A stretch of DNA of 64,000 nucleotides from NCBI GenBank assembly GCA_004794655.1, contig SMMW01000601.1, positions 1,313,501-1,377,500 on the forward strand, read 5' to 3'. A model generated the notes under the pieces. It had not been told where the DNA came from and did no database searches. It was given only the letters and a program-made list of their open reading frames with translations. Positions 45,501-60,100 of this stretch are shown one piece after another. Numbering within the stretch: the first letter of the stretch is position 1; each line of letters opens with the position of its first letter. Position numbers and translations under genes: made by a program. This DNA is from Marisa cornuarietis (taxonomy: Eukaryota; Mollusca; Gastropoda; Architaenioglossa; Ampullariidae).

Positions 45501-48500
45501 ACAAAGTAAGCCTTTGCCCTAGCAAAGAGGGAAGAGGGAACCGGTGTTTTACGCCGAGCCAGCAACTAAAACTATAATTATCACGCAAAGGCAGCCAGCC
45601 CTGTAAACAGGTGCCATATGCTGAAAAGAACAGCGTGCCCGAGGCGAGAGCTGAACCCAGGACAGCCGACCCTCACTGTATTGGTGACAGGCGCTAACCG
45701 TTGCGCCACTGGGCCGCCCACAAAGAGGGAAGGAGGGGGCGGCACAAGCATCATTCTTCTTTCCCCGTCAGTTTCCTCATTGGGGCAGACATGCTTTCTC
45801 ACTCAGGCGACTAACACACTGTTTCTGCTACATTAAATAGTTGATGGTGCATGAAGTACTGGGCAAATGCCTTGGCATGGTACCCGTGGACATCCACCTT
45901 CGCCGAAGTGCTCGTATAGTTTCCATCTTTGGGAGCGATCCAGCGCGACGCACGACCATCCCAACAAGGGTCGCGTTACTCTGTTGTTGATGCGACCTAG
46001 TGGCAGAGCCAGCTCTTGATGGTTGCGTGTGATATTTCATCCAACCTCGTTAGCAACCACTCGGCCGAGTCTGTTACCCCCGTGGTGCTTTTCAGTCTAA
46101 AACCGCTGAGTTTAAAACTAAAACAGCATCGTGGTAAAAAAAAATAATAATAATAATAAGCAGGGACAGGTCTGTGGTGGGTGATCCTGGTACTATGGTC
46201 AACGCCTTTCGAATGAGAACATCTCCAAGGAAACCGAATCAGCTATTTAAAGCCGTCACTCAATGAGAAAATACTGCTTTGTACTGCGCTCAACCCAATG
46301 GTTTTAAAAATAAAATTTGCACTCTTAATTCTTAAACAAGAAGGATCTTTACTTGCATGAATGTTTGGAATTTCACGCAGACCGAAAAACCGTTTGTATC
46401 CGGCATGGAGAACACATCGCTGCGTTTGTCTCTAATGTTACACACTTTGTTTGTCTCTTTGTTTATTTATTCGTCAGCGCTCTACAAATACTGGATATCT
46501 TGGTTTGATTCATTATTTCTGAGGAAACCTGTTGCTCTTTTTTTATTTCGTTTTATTTTTCGCTTTCTAAACCGCATTAAAAGATCACCGGAGGTACACT
46601 TAGGAAGGATGAAGGTCTGTCTCACCAGAAGATGATGTGGAGGCGGGGTTTCTGTCGATCGAGAGGGGCGGGGTTTCATCTTGAAGATGTGGAATTCAGC
46701 CTCCAGCACGCGCTCCAGCTCCGCCCCATCGCGCGCCAGGTGCGAGACGTTGTAGTGAAAGTGAAGCTGCTGGACCGTGTCTGAAGAAAAAAAAACCCAC
46801 GCCAACGATGAGGATACGGAGAAAAAAGAACATTTTTTGAGATTCGTGAACTTGGGGCTCTTTATCCTTTAGCACTACAGAAAGAGAGAGAGAGAGAGAG
46901 CACAGAACAGCACTTGCATAGAAATGTTTTGCGTTCTTAGGAGGGTCGCAAGAGCCTTTGCGTCTCTTTATCTAGACATAAACGTTTCCATACTTGAACA
47001 TGCCTGCGAGACGCCTTCGCATGCTGAGATTTACGGATTATTTTCTGTAAGAAAAAGAAACATAAGCGATGGCGCAATTCTTTCAATTCCAACAAGACCA
47101 CGAGTGATGAATGCTGGGATGGTCTTCCATCTTAGTCAAAACTCTGAGCTAGTTGCACGATGTTTCCAAAATTTAATCGCTACTATACCATTTAGATGCG
47201 TTGCACGAGCGCGTATGAAACATTGTGCTGGCTGGGAAAAAAGTCTGGCACAAACAGCTTTATCTTATTTAAAACAGTCTTAGTATAAAAAAGTTCGAAA
47301 ATTGTACTGTGCATTGTGTTTCTATAAAACTGAATATCTAATTTAAGTCCTAAAACGTTTCAAATGGGAAATGTGCATCTGGAAAATAATTGTTTTCTTT
47401 AAATTTGAACAGTATACATATTATATTGTATATATCATATTAAATATATCAGGTGTTTTTTAATATTTCGTAGAGCGGCTTTGCAGTACGTAAGCCCCTC
47501 ACGTTGAGTTTCTTGTTCAGTCGTTCCAGACAGATTCACAAATGATACCACTGTGCCAAGATACAACACAGGTAACTCGCTTCGAGACCTTCACATGTAA
47601 ACGAAAGACATATGTTAACTGCCGCTTTGAAGTGACTGAAGAATTAAAATATATCACAGTTGAAAGAAAGCGGTCGATTAATTTTCGCGTAAAATTCCTT
47701 GGTGAGCGAAACGATTTAGTTCCAACGACTGAATTGATTCCATAGCCTTCTCTTACCATACTATATTTCAAAAACAATACTTTTAAAACCTATTTAACAT
47801 TGCGATATGCTCTAACTCAGGTGAGCTGAGTAAAACAGCAGTTTTGTTACACCTGTATGTTTATCTCAGTTCCTTGCAAAGTGCGCTGAAAAAAAATCTG
47901 GTCGTGCTGTCTGGTCTATCAACCCGGCACCAAAAAAAAACCAAAAAAAAAACCAACAAAACAAATCGAAAAACCAAAAGAAAGAAAAAAGCGAGACGAT
48001 GAGTACCTTAACCGGTTGTTGAGAAATGTAACCTGCCTTTTCATCTCTTAATACCCTCTGCATAAACAGCAGCTTGATGCACGCTTGTCCTCCTAACACC
48101 CGAGTTTACCTGCAGGTGGCGACAGCGTGGGGGCGGGGACGAAGGCGGTGCGGGAGGCTCAGAAGTGTACAAATTTAAAAATACAAAATCACTCGCACAC
48201 ACTTGGCTTCTAGCTCTTTCCGAATGCCCGAAAGAATTACCTCCACGGGGTAAGATCGACCTTTTGCATTCTCTAAAGGTCAAAAATGTAAACATTGTGT
48301 GTGTTGCAGACCGCCGCGGTGTTTGGAGTTTTTTCCACATTCTGTACATACCTACCCCCGCGTGACGACTCGGTACTCGGTGTGAACGAATTACATGGAT
48401 TAAAGAGGTAACACTCATTGGCTTACCCTTATCGGAGAAAGGCCACCCGTAATGAAATAAATATAACAGCAGTTCTGACATCGTCAGCAAATAGCACCAG

Positions 48501-51500
48501 GCGTCTCCACGGTTGGAACATTACCCAAACACACAACTAAAGGCTGTCTTGTGTGTAACTATGCCCGCCATGCAAACGAGCAGAGCATGACGAGATTGAT
48601 TCGTATGATCGATCAGTATTTACACAATATCATCATGGTCTCACAGCCCTTTCTGGCAAACACTAGACGCTAACTCGTTAATTTTACAAGTGACTTTGCC
48701 TTGTTATATCTCTGATGATAATTAAGAGCTGATTTTCAAAACATAAAAGGTGAATATGTCTGTAGAACGTTATTGTCTACTACTACTCCAAATTCTTTGA
48801 AAAAAAAATTAAACATTTCTTTTAAAATGTTTGTACCACAAGGACAGGATGTAAAAGCCCATTTTGTCATGACAACAAAATAATGCTAACATTTTGCCAC
48901 GGCACAAACCAGCGCTAACAGATGATTGAGAACAAAGGTGAGATGAGGTACGGAAGAGAACTAAGCAGTTATTTACTTTGTTATAGAGCATTGTGCGTTT
49001 TAAAAAAAAAATCCCGACAGAGAATAATTTCATAGTCTTTCCACCATGGCGCTGAGCTGTCTGCCATGACCAGCAAAAAAGTTTCAGAATAATCTGCAGG
49101 GTCTCCAGTCTAAGGGCCAAGCAATTATGTTATTCCGCTCCGGCAGCAGCGACGGGCTGAGCAGACAGATCAAGAGAAGGATCCGTCAATGTCACACCAG
49201 CTGCAGCACCACCACTAACACCCCCAACGGCATCGCCCACAACTGTACTAGCAGTTGCCTAGCATCAAACAGCGTTGCTATTTTAACCTTTTGACCACCC
49301 AAGAGTTGTCTTTGTTGATGTGACTCAACTGGTTATGACAGAAATAAATTAAGCTATCCCAGGAGAGTCTTCGTGTATCTCAGGAAAAAGACAAAGCAAA
49401 TAACCAGCCAACGAAACTGTTCCTGTGCTGACTGCTCATGCGCAAATTGCTGTTCTGCTAACTGAATTCTGGTGAGTGAAACATTCAGTTAATTCGGTTT
49501 CTGTGTGGCTGTCAACTATACAAACACACAGGCTGATAATGCCAACATGACGGACACCTGTTCAACGAACAGATTCCAGCACAGAACTGCAGAGTACCCA
49601 GCTCAGAGCTTCAGCTCTTCGCTAGGACAAAATGGGTGATTTTTTTTTTATTTTTTTTTAAATCAAATACCACCACCACCACCACCACCACCACCACCAC
49701 TACCACCACCCCTTTCTGTTGCTTTTATTCGACAGAAGCGGTTTTTTTTCTAAAATTTAACCCACATTTGTCAAGATTATAGATTACAGCGATAACGCCT
49801 CGTAACAAATTAACAATAATGACTAGTGGTAGGAGGAAAGGGTATAATGTCGCCTTCTTCCATTATTTCTTCTCTATCCACAATGCTTCTGCAAAGGGGC
49901 CACTGAGATCCCGAACCGTTGAGGCTTTCGCAGTCCACTCTCCCGCGCTACCAACTGGAATCGCACTCGACCCCCTTACGTTAAATCGCTCGTTAAAAGG
50001 CTACTCTTCACCCACTTCGCACCTGTCATCAATGGGCCAGGTGTGTACAGGTGGAGAAAGACGGTGCTTCAAGCTGTAAGGGCGTTGGCCGACCTGTATG
50101 GGAGATCAGCGCGGTCTTTGTCGTCCTGACTGGAAGGTCTTTCATGGTCACCGTTACAATGCATCGTCCTCCCGGTTCCCCCATCTCGCCCGCCCGCTCT
50201 CTTCAGACCGCGGCAAGACGGGGATTCAGCTGTGAGTGTCGCGGATGTTAAGAAACAGAGCGCAGTGCCCTGCTACTCAACTGTGAATACCGTGTTTTGC
50301 AAGCTGTTAGGGGTGGGGTGGAAGAGGTAGGGGGCAGGGCTTCTGACATCTGAAGAACCTCCAGATGGTCTCAGTATTGGTTACCCTAAAAGGCGCTCTT
50401 TTTTATTTCTACTATACCACATTAAAGCCCCAGTAGTAGGGACAAACAAAAGCATTAAATACAGATGGAACTTGCGAAAATAACTCTAGAACGATTAATG
50501 TTATTTAGGAGTCTGTAAGTGCAAAACTCATTATTTTAATGACACGCCATTGTCCAGCGAAAGAGTTCCAGATTATGTGCCTCTCCAGGGCACAGGAACG
50601 TTACGGTATCTCCGTTAACAACGTTTGCTTTCAGCACCTGCTGCTTAGTTGCTTCTCCGCCAATGAGGCGTGACCACTGTCGACAGCCTACACGCAGCAG
50701 CAGATCATAATCAGCTATGGGCCGACAGGTTACAAATGCACCTTTAAACAGAATGACAATCGAAGGGGACTTATTCTTTTTCTATAAGCCTGATCGTGCT
50801 GACTAGTGCTATGAACAAGTTCTTTAAGCCTGATTGTAAACGTACATCATTCAATGTCTGCGACTGCGACTGTGACATAGTTTAAGTTTTGATCACCTAA
50901 AATTGTTGTAGCCTTGATATAGCTACATGATATACCCGACTGACCAATGCAATTATTACACACGTTTTCACTCTCTCTCTCTGTTCGTGTGATGGATGAA
51001 ATTTTATCTTTCATGTGAAATAGTCCACGGTATGCCTGGGATTGAGCTTGCAAAGTTCTCATCGTAATTCCTTCTTATGGTTCAGCATCGGTGACCTCTT
51101 GATTTTTCTCTTTCTTTTCTTTCCTTTTCCTTGAAAAGCGAACACTCGACGTAACATTCATCTTTAAAAAGCGTCCCTACAGAGAGGAACACTCACAGGG
51201 GTCAGCTACACTTTTTTTTTTTAAATACCCAGCTGGAGCCTTTAAGCGCAGCTCCCGCATTTCTACAGAGAACACCTGCACTCCCGCACGAGTCATCAAT
51301 TACACATCTGTTCTCGCCGATGTACAACGCACGGAATTTATCGTGAATCGCACACAGCACTATTTTTGAGCGAACCTTGTCACCTTCTATAGGTTCTTTG
51401 TATCTTGCCGCCCCTGGTCCCTTCAAACTAATTATCAGCACGTTCAGTTTGTAAAACCGCTAAGTCGTCAGAGCGGGTCGCACGACACGCCTCGCGCTCA

Positions 51501-54500
51501 GGACAACCAAGGGCAGCTTCACTTTTTTTGGTATAAAAAAAATAAATAAATAAAACATCATAAAAATGGAAGAGGAGGTTGTCTGGTGTGAGGGGGGAAG
51601 AGGAACGGATATTTGGCTTGCATTGCTGTATGTTTGCCGGTGTGTATAGGGCCTCGTCTCAGTAAACTCCGCATTCACTGAATTCTTGTGGCATATTTGG
51701 AAGATATTAAAATGAGTAATGGCCTTTTAACAGCCAATGCATTCGATCGGCGGTCTAACGAGGGCGGCCTCGCACGAAGCGATTCGCCTCCACTGCTTTC
51801 AACAAAAATCCGATTTCTTTTCGATTGAACAGCGAATAGATATCGTCAGTGTGGGGCGATTTGGGGTGGATTTAACGTTATTTTTTATTTAATTTTACTA
51901 GGAAGATTTCTCCGCCGTTTCTCTCTACTAATCTCTACCTTGTATGAAATATATTTCAGCCAAAACTGGGTGAAATCTTTTCTAGGAACAGTTGCATTCC
52001 TTCTCGATCGATTCGAAAAAATCGGACTGTGTGCACCTGGCTTAAAGCAGATACTAAAGCGCCGTAAGGACGTCCCTGGGAATCAACTGGAACAGGTGAG
52101 CGGTGCTCACTGCGTGACCAGCTCGCCGTCGCCTGCTAGATGGCGTCATCTCAAACGGCCGTCTCGGTGGAGTGGCTGCATCTCAATGAGCGACTGCTGC
52201 TCGGTGCAGGAGAAAATGGGACGCCTCATATAAATTCATGAGGACACCAACATATTCAGCGCCTGGTGGGGTGTAGACTCAAGAAAGGGATTGGGTGGAT
52301 GAAATGGGAGTGGGGGAAGAGGACATAAGTCAGGCAAAGCACCCTGTAAGTCAATTTTGCATGACTGTAGATCGCGCAAAGATTCACGTTGAACTCTGGT
52401 GTCTAAGGCGTGTGGCGGCCCTCCTGATTCTCGGCTATAGTTTACTGACCTTTCTTTTTTAAAGAAAAGATATAAAACCTGCCTGGTGGTCAGATTTTTT
52501 ACGAAACTCGTGATCTAAGAAAGATGTATGTGTGTGGTGAGGGGCATTGGATCTTCCGGCTTGCATATTCACACATTTGTCTCTATTTCTAGGTCTGTTC
52601 GTAGCATCACGGGCATAAGACAAGTAACAGTAGTGAAATGCCATTTCTGCACAAGACTGGCGGGATAAGAATATCATACAAGCGACAACCCTCTTTCCTT
52701 CTTTTTATCTTTCTTCCATTCTCCGACTCTTCTTCTTCTTCTAAATTACACAGATTTACTACGTGAAATGGACGCTGATTGTTCAAACATTACTTACAAT
52801 TGGCGGAAGGCTGTATGACTTTATCACGGGGGATTAGCCTACCCCGTGATAACCCTAAAAGTAATGATTACCAAGCATATGTGTAATTTCCCTAAAAGCT
52901 AGTCTGTCTACTACCATCTACACGATGGAAAAGGTAGAACATGACTTCGAATCTTGGTAACCTCAGATTGGTAAATCCCAAATTCCTCAAGTTTGACAAC
53001 CCACCCACCCCCAAAAGATCGTTAAGAAATCGGGCAAATGCAGCAAAACTTTTTTATGGAAGTCACATTAAATAAAACATGTCTAAACATTTTGAACAAG
53101 TTCTATTGGTAACTTTGAAAAAAAAACCCATGAAAAGTGGGAATTCCCCAAGAAACTGTCTCACAATGAGAAAACATCGAATCATTAAAAACAGTTTTCT
53201 GGAGAACTGACTGGTTGGCTTTCCTAAACCTGTAAATTGGGATGTTACGTTAAGGTATTTCCGCAGAAGTAGTGGGATTGCAGAAGTGAATACCCAGGAT
53301 ACGGTTGTTTGTTTGTTGTGGTTTCATGCCGTGTCAGCAGCGTAGGATATATCATGGCGAAGAATACGGCTGAAGTATCCGCAAAGTGCCGCCTCCTCCT
53401 TAAACTCCTTATTTAGTGAGCAAAAATGGCAAATGCCGTGAGGGTTGGGGGAATGGAACAATAACATTCAATTAACTACGCTTGCTAATGAAGGAAAAAC
53501 TCAACGTGCCATTTATTAATATGACAAAACTAAATAGCTGCACGTGAAAAAACAAATAAGGAAGAAGGAAATGGAGACAAAACTTAATAATATTATTATT
53601 TATTCTGCACTCAAGCAAACACTCATGCACACATGAGCTTGCATGCCTACAAGCGCACGCTCTCTCTCACACACATAACTAGAATGTAATAGCTTTTGTC
53701 AAGAAGGCGTTATACTCGCTGGCTAAAGCAAACAATTAAATTTAAAAAAGTAGAGATACAATAAGATTTGGAAGGCACAAGATTTAAACAAAAATGTTCA
53801 CAGTGTCCCAGATGGGACACATGTTCATAGGGCTAACCGTGGGGGTTGAGGGAGGAGGAAAGTTTCTCCAGGTATTTAGGTTTCTTCCCACCAACACCAC
53901 TACCCCCTCTCATTTCCTCCACACTCCAAATGGGAAATCATCACGAGCTGGAAGCACTTTCGTGTCTGTACCTCAGGCACAACAACAGATGAAGTCCTCC
54001 CAACGGGGGAGGGGGGGACATGTCATGTCAAAGGCTGACGCTGCCTCAGCGAATCGTGTCCAGATTAAACTTCATTATGGTGATCTTCGCGACCTTTCAC
54101 CTTTTTATGTAAACGTTCTCGCCCATCGTTTTGCTCCCTCGCTTCCTTTAGTTTTGTAGCTGCGAGAAAAACACTTTCATGAGCTTTGAGAACCAACTTA
54201 ACAGAACTCGGGATAGGATGTCTGTTTTAATAAATGCTCGACATTTAGTCTAAGAAATAAACTAGCTATTCGTTCAATAGCAAAGACCTTACACAATTTT
54301 ACTTTGCACAGCGGACATGTGATTAATTTACAGAGGCATCAATGCAGACTGATTGTTACATGCTGAACCTTTTGTCTGACTAGCATGGGCTAAGCAAACT
54401 GGCCAGACCTTCTAGATTGTCTTATTTCTGTTCAGGTGTTGACAGATCGGTACAATGAGCTGATCAATGATGATAAAGCGATACAGAAAAGTGTTTTGCT

Positions 54501-57063
54501 TCCACCCACCCACACGCACGCACGCACGCACGCACGCGCGCACACACAGAATGTGCACAGTCGCAAGTTTCCTGCCCTCGGGTGTTAAGTCCTTTAAGCC
54601 CGTTAAGCATACCGCGTGAGCCCCTTGCCTTTAACACCTTTCACACAGATCCCGCTGCTTGTGAAGCTCTTGTAAGTCTACAACTGCGACAATTGCGACC
54701 GTGTACCATACCTTTCAGGTAAGATTACAGCCGGGTATCTTCCCACAAACCTACTCTGATTCTGCTCCTAGTCTGGAGATTTCAGAGTTCATCTACTCCG
54801 TGGTTTCAGGGGATATGAAACTCGGACAGAGAACCGGCAGCGGCGATAACATGAAATGCCACACCAGCGTGAAACAGGATCTCTAATGTTTTACTGTCTG
54901 TAGGGTCTTCAGAACGGAACACGGACTTTTCTCGTATGTGGCTATGGGAAATCTGCGCACGACAGTCGCGTGACAAATTTGCTAAAGGTAGCCACATGTT
55001 CGGTATTATGTGTCCGATTAATAATGCGCTCTAGCTAGAATGTACTGTGGCTGATGCGATGTACAGTAAGCACTCCTGAAACATTTTAAGTGCCGTCTGC
55101 TCTTAGAATGAAAGTATTTTCAGTGGCGATTTCAAGGGAAACTACCACCCAGAAGTAAAATGTTTATTAACAGACTTCTTAAAAAAATGAAGTGGAGGTT
55201 AAGAGCAATGACGAATGCCAATATATGTTGGCTAGTAAAACGTGTCTTCGTGATCTCCATACATACTTGATTAGCATGTCTTCTTGATCTCCGCGTGGTA
55301 TTATTATTATTATCTCTTTAAACTGCAACTTTAGTTAAACTGTGATTTAAAAGGATCCAGAAAGATACTATTTTCGACCAGTTTCCGAGTAGAACCCTCG
55401 ACACGAGACTTTTGCCATCTCGATTCCCTTCAGAATTCTTGAAGGTCGTTTAAGAATGAACAGTCAGCCTTATTCCCATTCTCCATCGCCGGTCACAGTA
55501 TGAGAGTTTGTTTGGCTCTGCGGAAAACTGAAAAAATATGGTTTCAGTAAACGAAAAACAAAACAAAACAACAAGTATCCAAAAGCCAATTACTCAAACA
55601 TGTCTGAGAGCAGCATAAAATAATATAGATCACTTGGAAGCTCATCCTTTTAAGTAAAGGGACAATCCTTTTTTTCTTGAATGCGCATTTTTACAATTTG
55701 ATAGGAGCATAATAACAAAACCGATAGACTGAATTCATTCTTCGGGAACAAATAAGCATTGTATTAAAATTATCAGTGCACACGCACATTAACGCACGCG
55801 GCCATGCACTCGCGCATCCCTATCCGCCATTTTTCCCGAAGAAGTGGATAGGATTGTCTCTTCATATTTCTTACACAGTTACACTGTCATAGTAATCACT
55901 TGCTCACTGTAAAGCTCCTGTTTCTTCGCTCTGTTCTAACTCCCTCTCTTTACATACCTCTCTCCTCGATCACCACCTTCGATTCCCCTCCCCCTACACT
56001 CACACCACCACCACCACCACCAATACCCCCCTACTCCCTCCAAAAAAAGATCAACGACGTTGTTTCAGTACAGTTCATGTCCGCTACATTTAAGGGCAAA
56101 CGGACGAGATAGTCCCATCCCCCGACATCCCACACGTACGCGTGTGTGTTCGCGCGCGCCCCGACCCACGTCTTCGTGACAACCGCGCAAAGAATGTTCA
56201 AATAGCACACCTCACACGGTGAAGATTTAAATAGCCTTGCCTCTGTCGCTCTCCGAATAAAGGAGATACATAAAACCATCGCAATATGACTCTCTGCCCA
56301 CATGCAGGGAGCTTGTGTGTTGATCGCTGCTATCGGCGAACCCAGACAGCATTAGGTCGCCACTAGGGGGGTGGGGAGCGAATTGCAGCACTGAGGTGTG
56401 TCTGAAAGGTGATGCAGCCTGAATCTGGTCTGCTACCCGAATAAGCTACCCGACTAAATCATAATTTTAACAAGCTGGTCTGGCCACTCATGAGTTTCTT
56501 TTTTTATCATGTCTTCGCTAACGGTATAGCAAATTTAACAGTAAATAATATTTGCATCATCAAAATAATTTACACTAATAGTAAAGTTGCCTCAACTATA
56601 AATGTACCAACAGCATGGGTAATTAGCTGCTCAGAGAAACTATGACGATTTGTCGTCTGCGGATCTTTCTCAAACATTTTTGATTTATACTTGTCAGAAG
56701 AAAGTGGAACAAGCGCTCTTTCAAATGTTGTTCCTACGAGTGTTTTGGTACTCATTATTTTCAAACTTGTTCTCAACTATTCAAACTACATCATCTTCCT
56801 CGTCTGTCTATGCAAATACGTTGGGTAGTTTGCTGATGACAGAAATGAAGCGCTGAACGAGGAATGGAAGGGAGTATCATCTCGATCCAATCACTGAAAA
56901 CAAAGCCGACGATCTGATGCGGTTAGGTTTACCTCTCTCCGTCTTTCCCACTCTCTGGAATGCTGCCTAAAACAGGATACGATAAGAAACCAGTCGTATG
57001 TTGTACGTAGCGGAAACGACAGAGATACATAGATACAGTGGATACAAATTTTGGAATAATAAA

Positions 57064-57103
<40 letters not shown>

Positions 57104-60100
57104 TGTACCCAGGAGTAGCTTGAAAATTCACCCTGAGTTATGTTGCTGGTCTATTCGGAACCATTCGAACCCCCTTCCCAATCCATCAAAACAGTATCTT
57201 GCGAGTTACTTCTTATAAGCTAGAGACGTACAGGTACCTTCCCTCCTTCCCTTATCTCCAGGCAGTGATTGAGTCCTACCCCCATGTAAAGAAAAACAAA
57301 TATAACTATAATACATAGTGTGGGTGGAGAAAAGTGAGCAAAGCACACGACATTTGTTTGCTTTTTTTTTTCAAAGGAAACTCGACTGGGATCGCAACTT
57401 GACAGCTGGTACCACGCAACAGCCAGGTTGCCCAGCGATGATGAAACGGACGACATCGCAAACAATTTCGCTGAAAGTAGCGCCCGCCCAACGACGACAT
57501 TATCAGACGATGGCTCCACTTGCACGGCTATTCACCTGCATGTTTGGTTGCACATTGGCGTTACTTTCAACAGGTGAAATCTAACGCTTCGCACTCTGAC
57601 GTCATACAACCTGCATCTTCATTGGCCTCTTAAAACAAGCACGTTCATTGGTTTGATAAAACAAGCGCGATCATTGGTTTGTTAAGACAAGCTGGCGAGG
57701 TCGTGAACGCGGGATACATATTTTGAAAGTGTAGTGGTTGGAAAGGATGAAGGCGAAGCTATAATAAGGAAGCAAAAGAACTATAAATGTAGCACTAATG
57801 ATGCATTGCTGAAAAGGCAAAATATTGGACTGCTATATGTTATAGTTTAAGCGCTGAAAATATAATTCACAATCGGCACAAACAAGAAAAGATAATGACA
57901 GGGAAAGGTGGAAAGATAAACAGAATTGGTATACATTATCTATCCTTTTATTAATCTTTTTTTCACTATTGTGTGTATGTTTGTATAGCACGGAGAGAGT
58001 GACTGACACAGAGATTGACGAATAAATATTTATGGGACACGTTTCAAACGTGCCTTGGGCATCAAGCGGCTAGGTCACAAAGACATTGTAGAATTCTCCA
58101 TTACAAGTACCACCCGATACCGGACATCGTAATCGGTAACCGGCACGAACCTTGTGGGCTGGGCTGGACACTGGGTTGTTTCTGAGAGTTGGCGGGGAAG
58201 GACTACAGAGTACTACATCTGAAAGCACTTCAAACTCTGGACTAAAGACTTTTTGTTCAATGACCCAGTCTCCTCGTTCCTCGTCACTCCCAAACTATTT
58301 TTAGCAGCTGGGAGCTTGTTACAGTGTGACACGAGGAAAGTCTGCCCCCTTGGCGTCAAGGGGGTGGGACAAGCCACACCCGCGGCCCAGACTGACCAAC
58401 AATGACGGCATTAAATATCCCACGGCGGACAGGTGTGAAATATCCTACATTCTTGTTGCTATGTCTTCTGAGTTGGCAAAGTAATGTTTAAACTGCATAT
58501 AACTGTACTACATTTATTTATAAAAATGTCACTGCTCTCTGTGTACTTAGTGTACTTCCATTTACCTGTCAGAATAGAGGCCTAATCATCTAACCTACCT
58601 GTGTTCGTAGAAATATGGCCTATTTAATTTTTTTTCTAAAAATGAAGAAGAAAACTTAACGGTTGACATTATGCATATTTCGCAGTGGATGCCTTTTCAT
58701 TTCGAACAGCTAGCAGTTGGAATGTAACCGACTGAGACTCGAATGAGTTCATTTGCCTGCCGACGTGGTTAGCAAACAGGACGACACAATGCCCAGTCAG
58801 ACGTTATTTTACAATAAAAGCTTATTATAAATTAATGATTAGTGATGGGGACGCATACACCGATTTGGTACAATCTACAGCGAGTCTGATGGTTTCATTT
58901 TTGGCCAGGTTGCCAAAGATAAACATCATAATCAGAGAAAGCCAAGCAATTGGTGAGCACTTAGGCTTGGCTCTGCAGGAGACGGGCGCTCCGCAAAGGA
59001 GATGGGCGCCGCTGGGACGGGAGGGAGGGTTGGAGGTGAACAATTAACACGTCTCTTTAAAGGCCATTAACGCGCATATCGCTTTCCACTGGCTCGCTGT
59101 CAGCGCGAGGTCCCATTACAACTCCAATTTGCTCTCCTTGTCAGCCACGACACGCAAGTACGAGGGTTGGGCACGGGTTGAGAGTGTGATGGCACGAACT
59201 CCACGACTTGCAGATCCAGCACACACACACACACACACATGGGTAACTTACAAAGCTTTGTCTTTTTCTGTCGGCGCCTTATCACTATGACATGCCCTGC
59301 AAGGATAGCAAGCGAGAAGTGTATGTTACACCATGCCAGCCGATACAGCCAGAAATAACTCCACATATGAGGCTTGACGGCCAGCGAAAAAGGATTTCCA
59401 GCGGTTCTAATCAATTTTAAATGCTGTCACTCAGGCTTTTGAGCGTTGGTTGCGATATCAGCTAAATGACGGTATCAAAACAAAGATCCCCACCCACGGA
59501 CCCCCCAAAAAAGACAAAACAGAAAGCTCAGTCGGTAGGTATGGTGACGTGAGCAAAACGACTAATAAAGCGAATTTTGTACAAATAAAACTTGAGGTGG
59601 CTCAACAGAAAGAAAGCATAATTTGTTGCCAGTCCTGGAGAACAAGGCTTTCAGGCCTCAAACGAAACGATGAAATCGCCCTTTAGGCAAAAACACTGGG
59701 TTAGGATAAGTTGCCTGTGAAGGTTGTGAACCATAAAACGACAAAATCGAGTCGACTACACTGCAGTCGAGTACGAAAAGAAAAAGGGTAAGGGGGTGGC
59801 CTAAGCGTCTTACTGTCAATCAGTATACATGATACTCTGTGCGTTTTGCTGGATGACACGCAGTAGCATTATATATATATATCCCCTCGCTGTGTGTGTG
59901 CGTGTGTGTGTGTGTGTGTGTGAATCCAAAAGAAATAGGCGGTGCAAGAAAGGATGACTTAGGCTCTATTGTACGTTCGACATATTACAAGCCCTGCGCT
60001 TATGAAAAGTGACATGTTCCTTCAACTGCGCCGGTCTGTCGGCAGACGTGACGAAGGTGGCATGTAAATATCAACCGCCAAGGTACCCGTCACATGTCTG

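Larger units (their letters stand above)
46781..57480. other. BMP3-like intron 1, left part
   Basis: This is non-coding as far as I can see. It contains A/T runs, GA and CA tracts, a (CCA)n run and CACG units near 54515-54540. Short frames have no family or splice support. A GC-richer island lies at 49136-49265. Confidence 0.5.
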
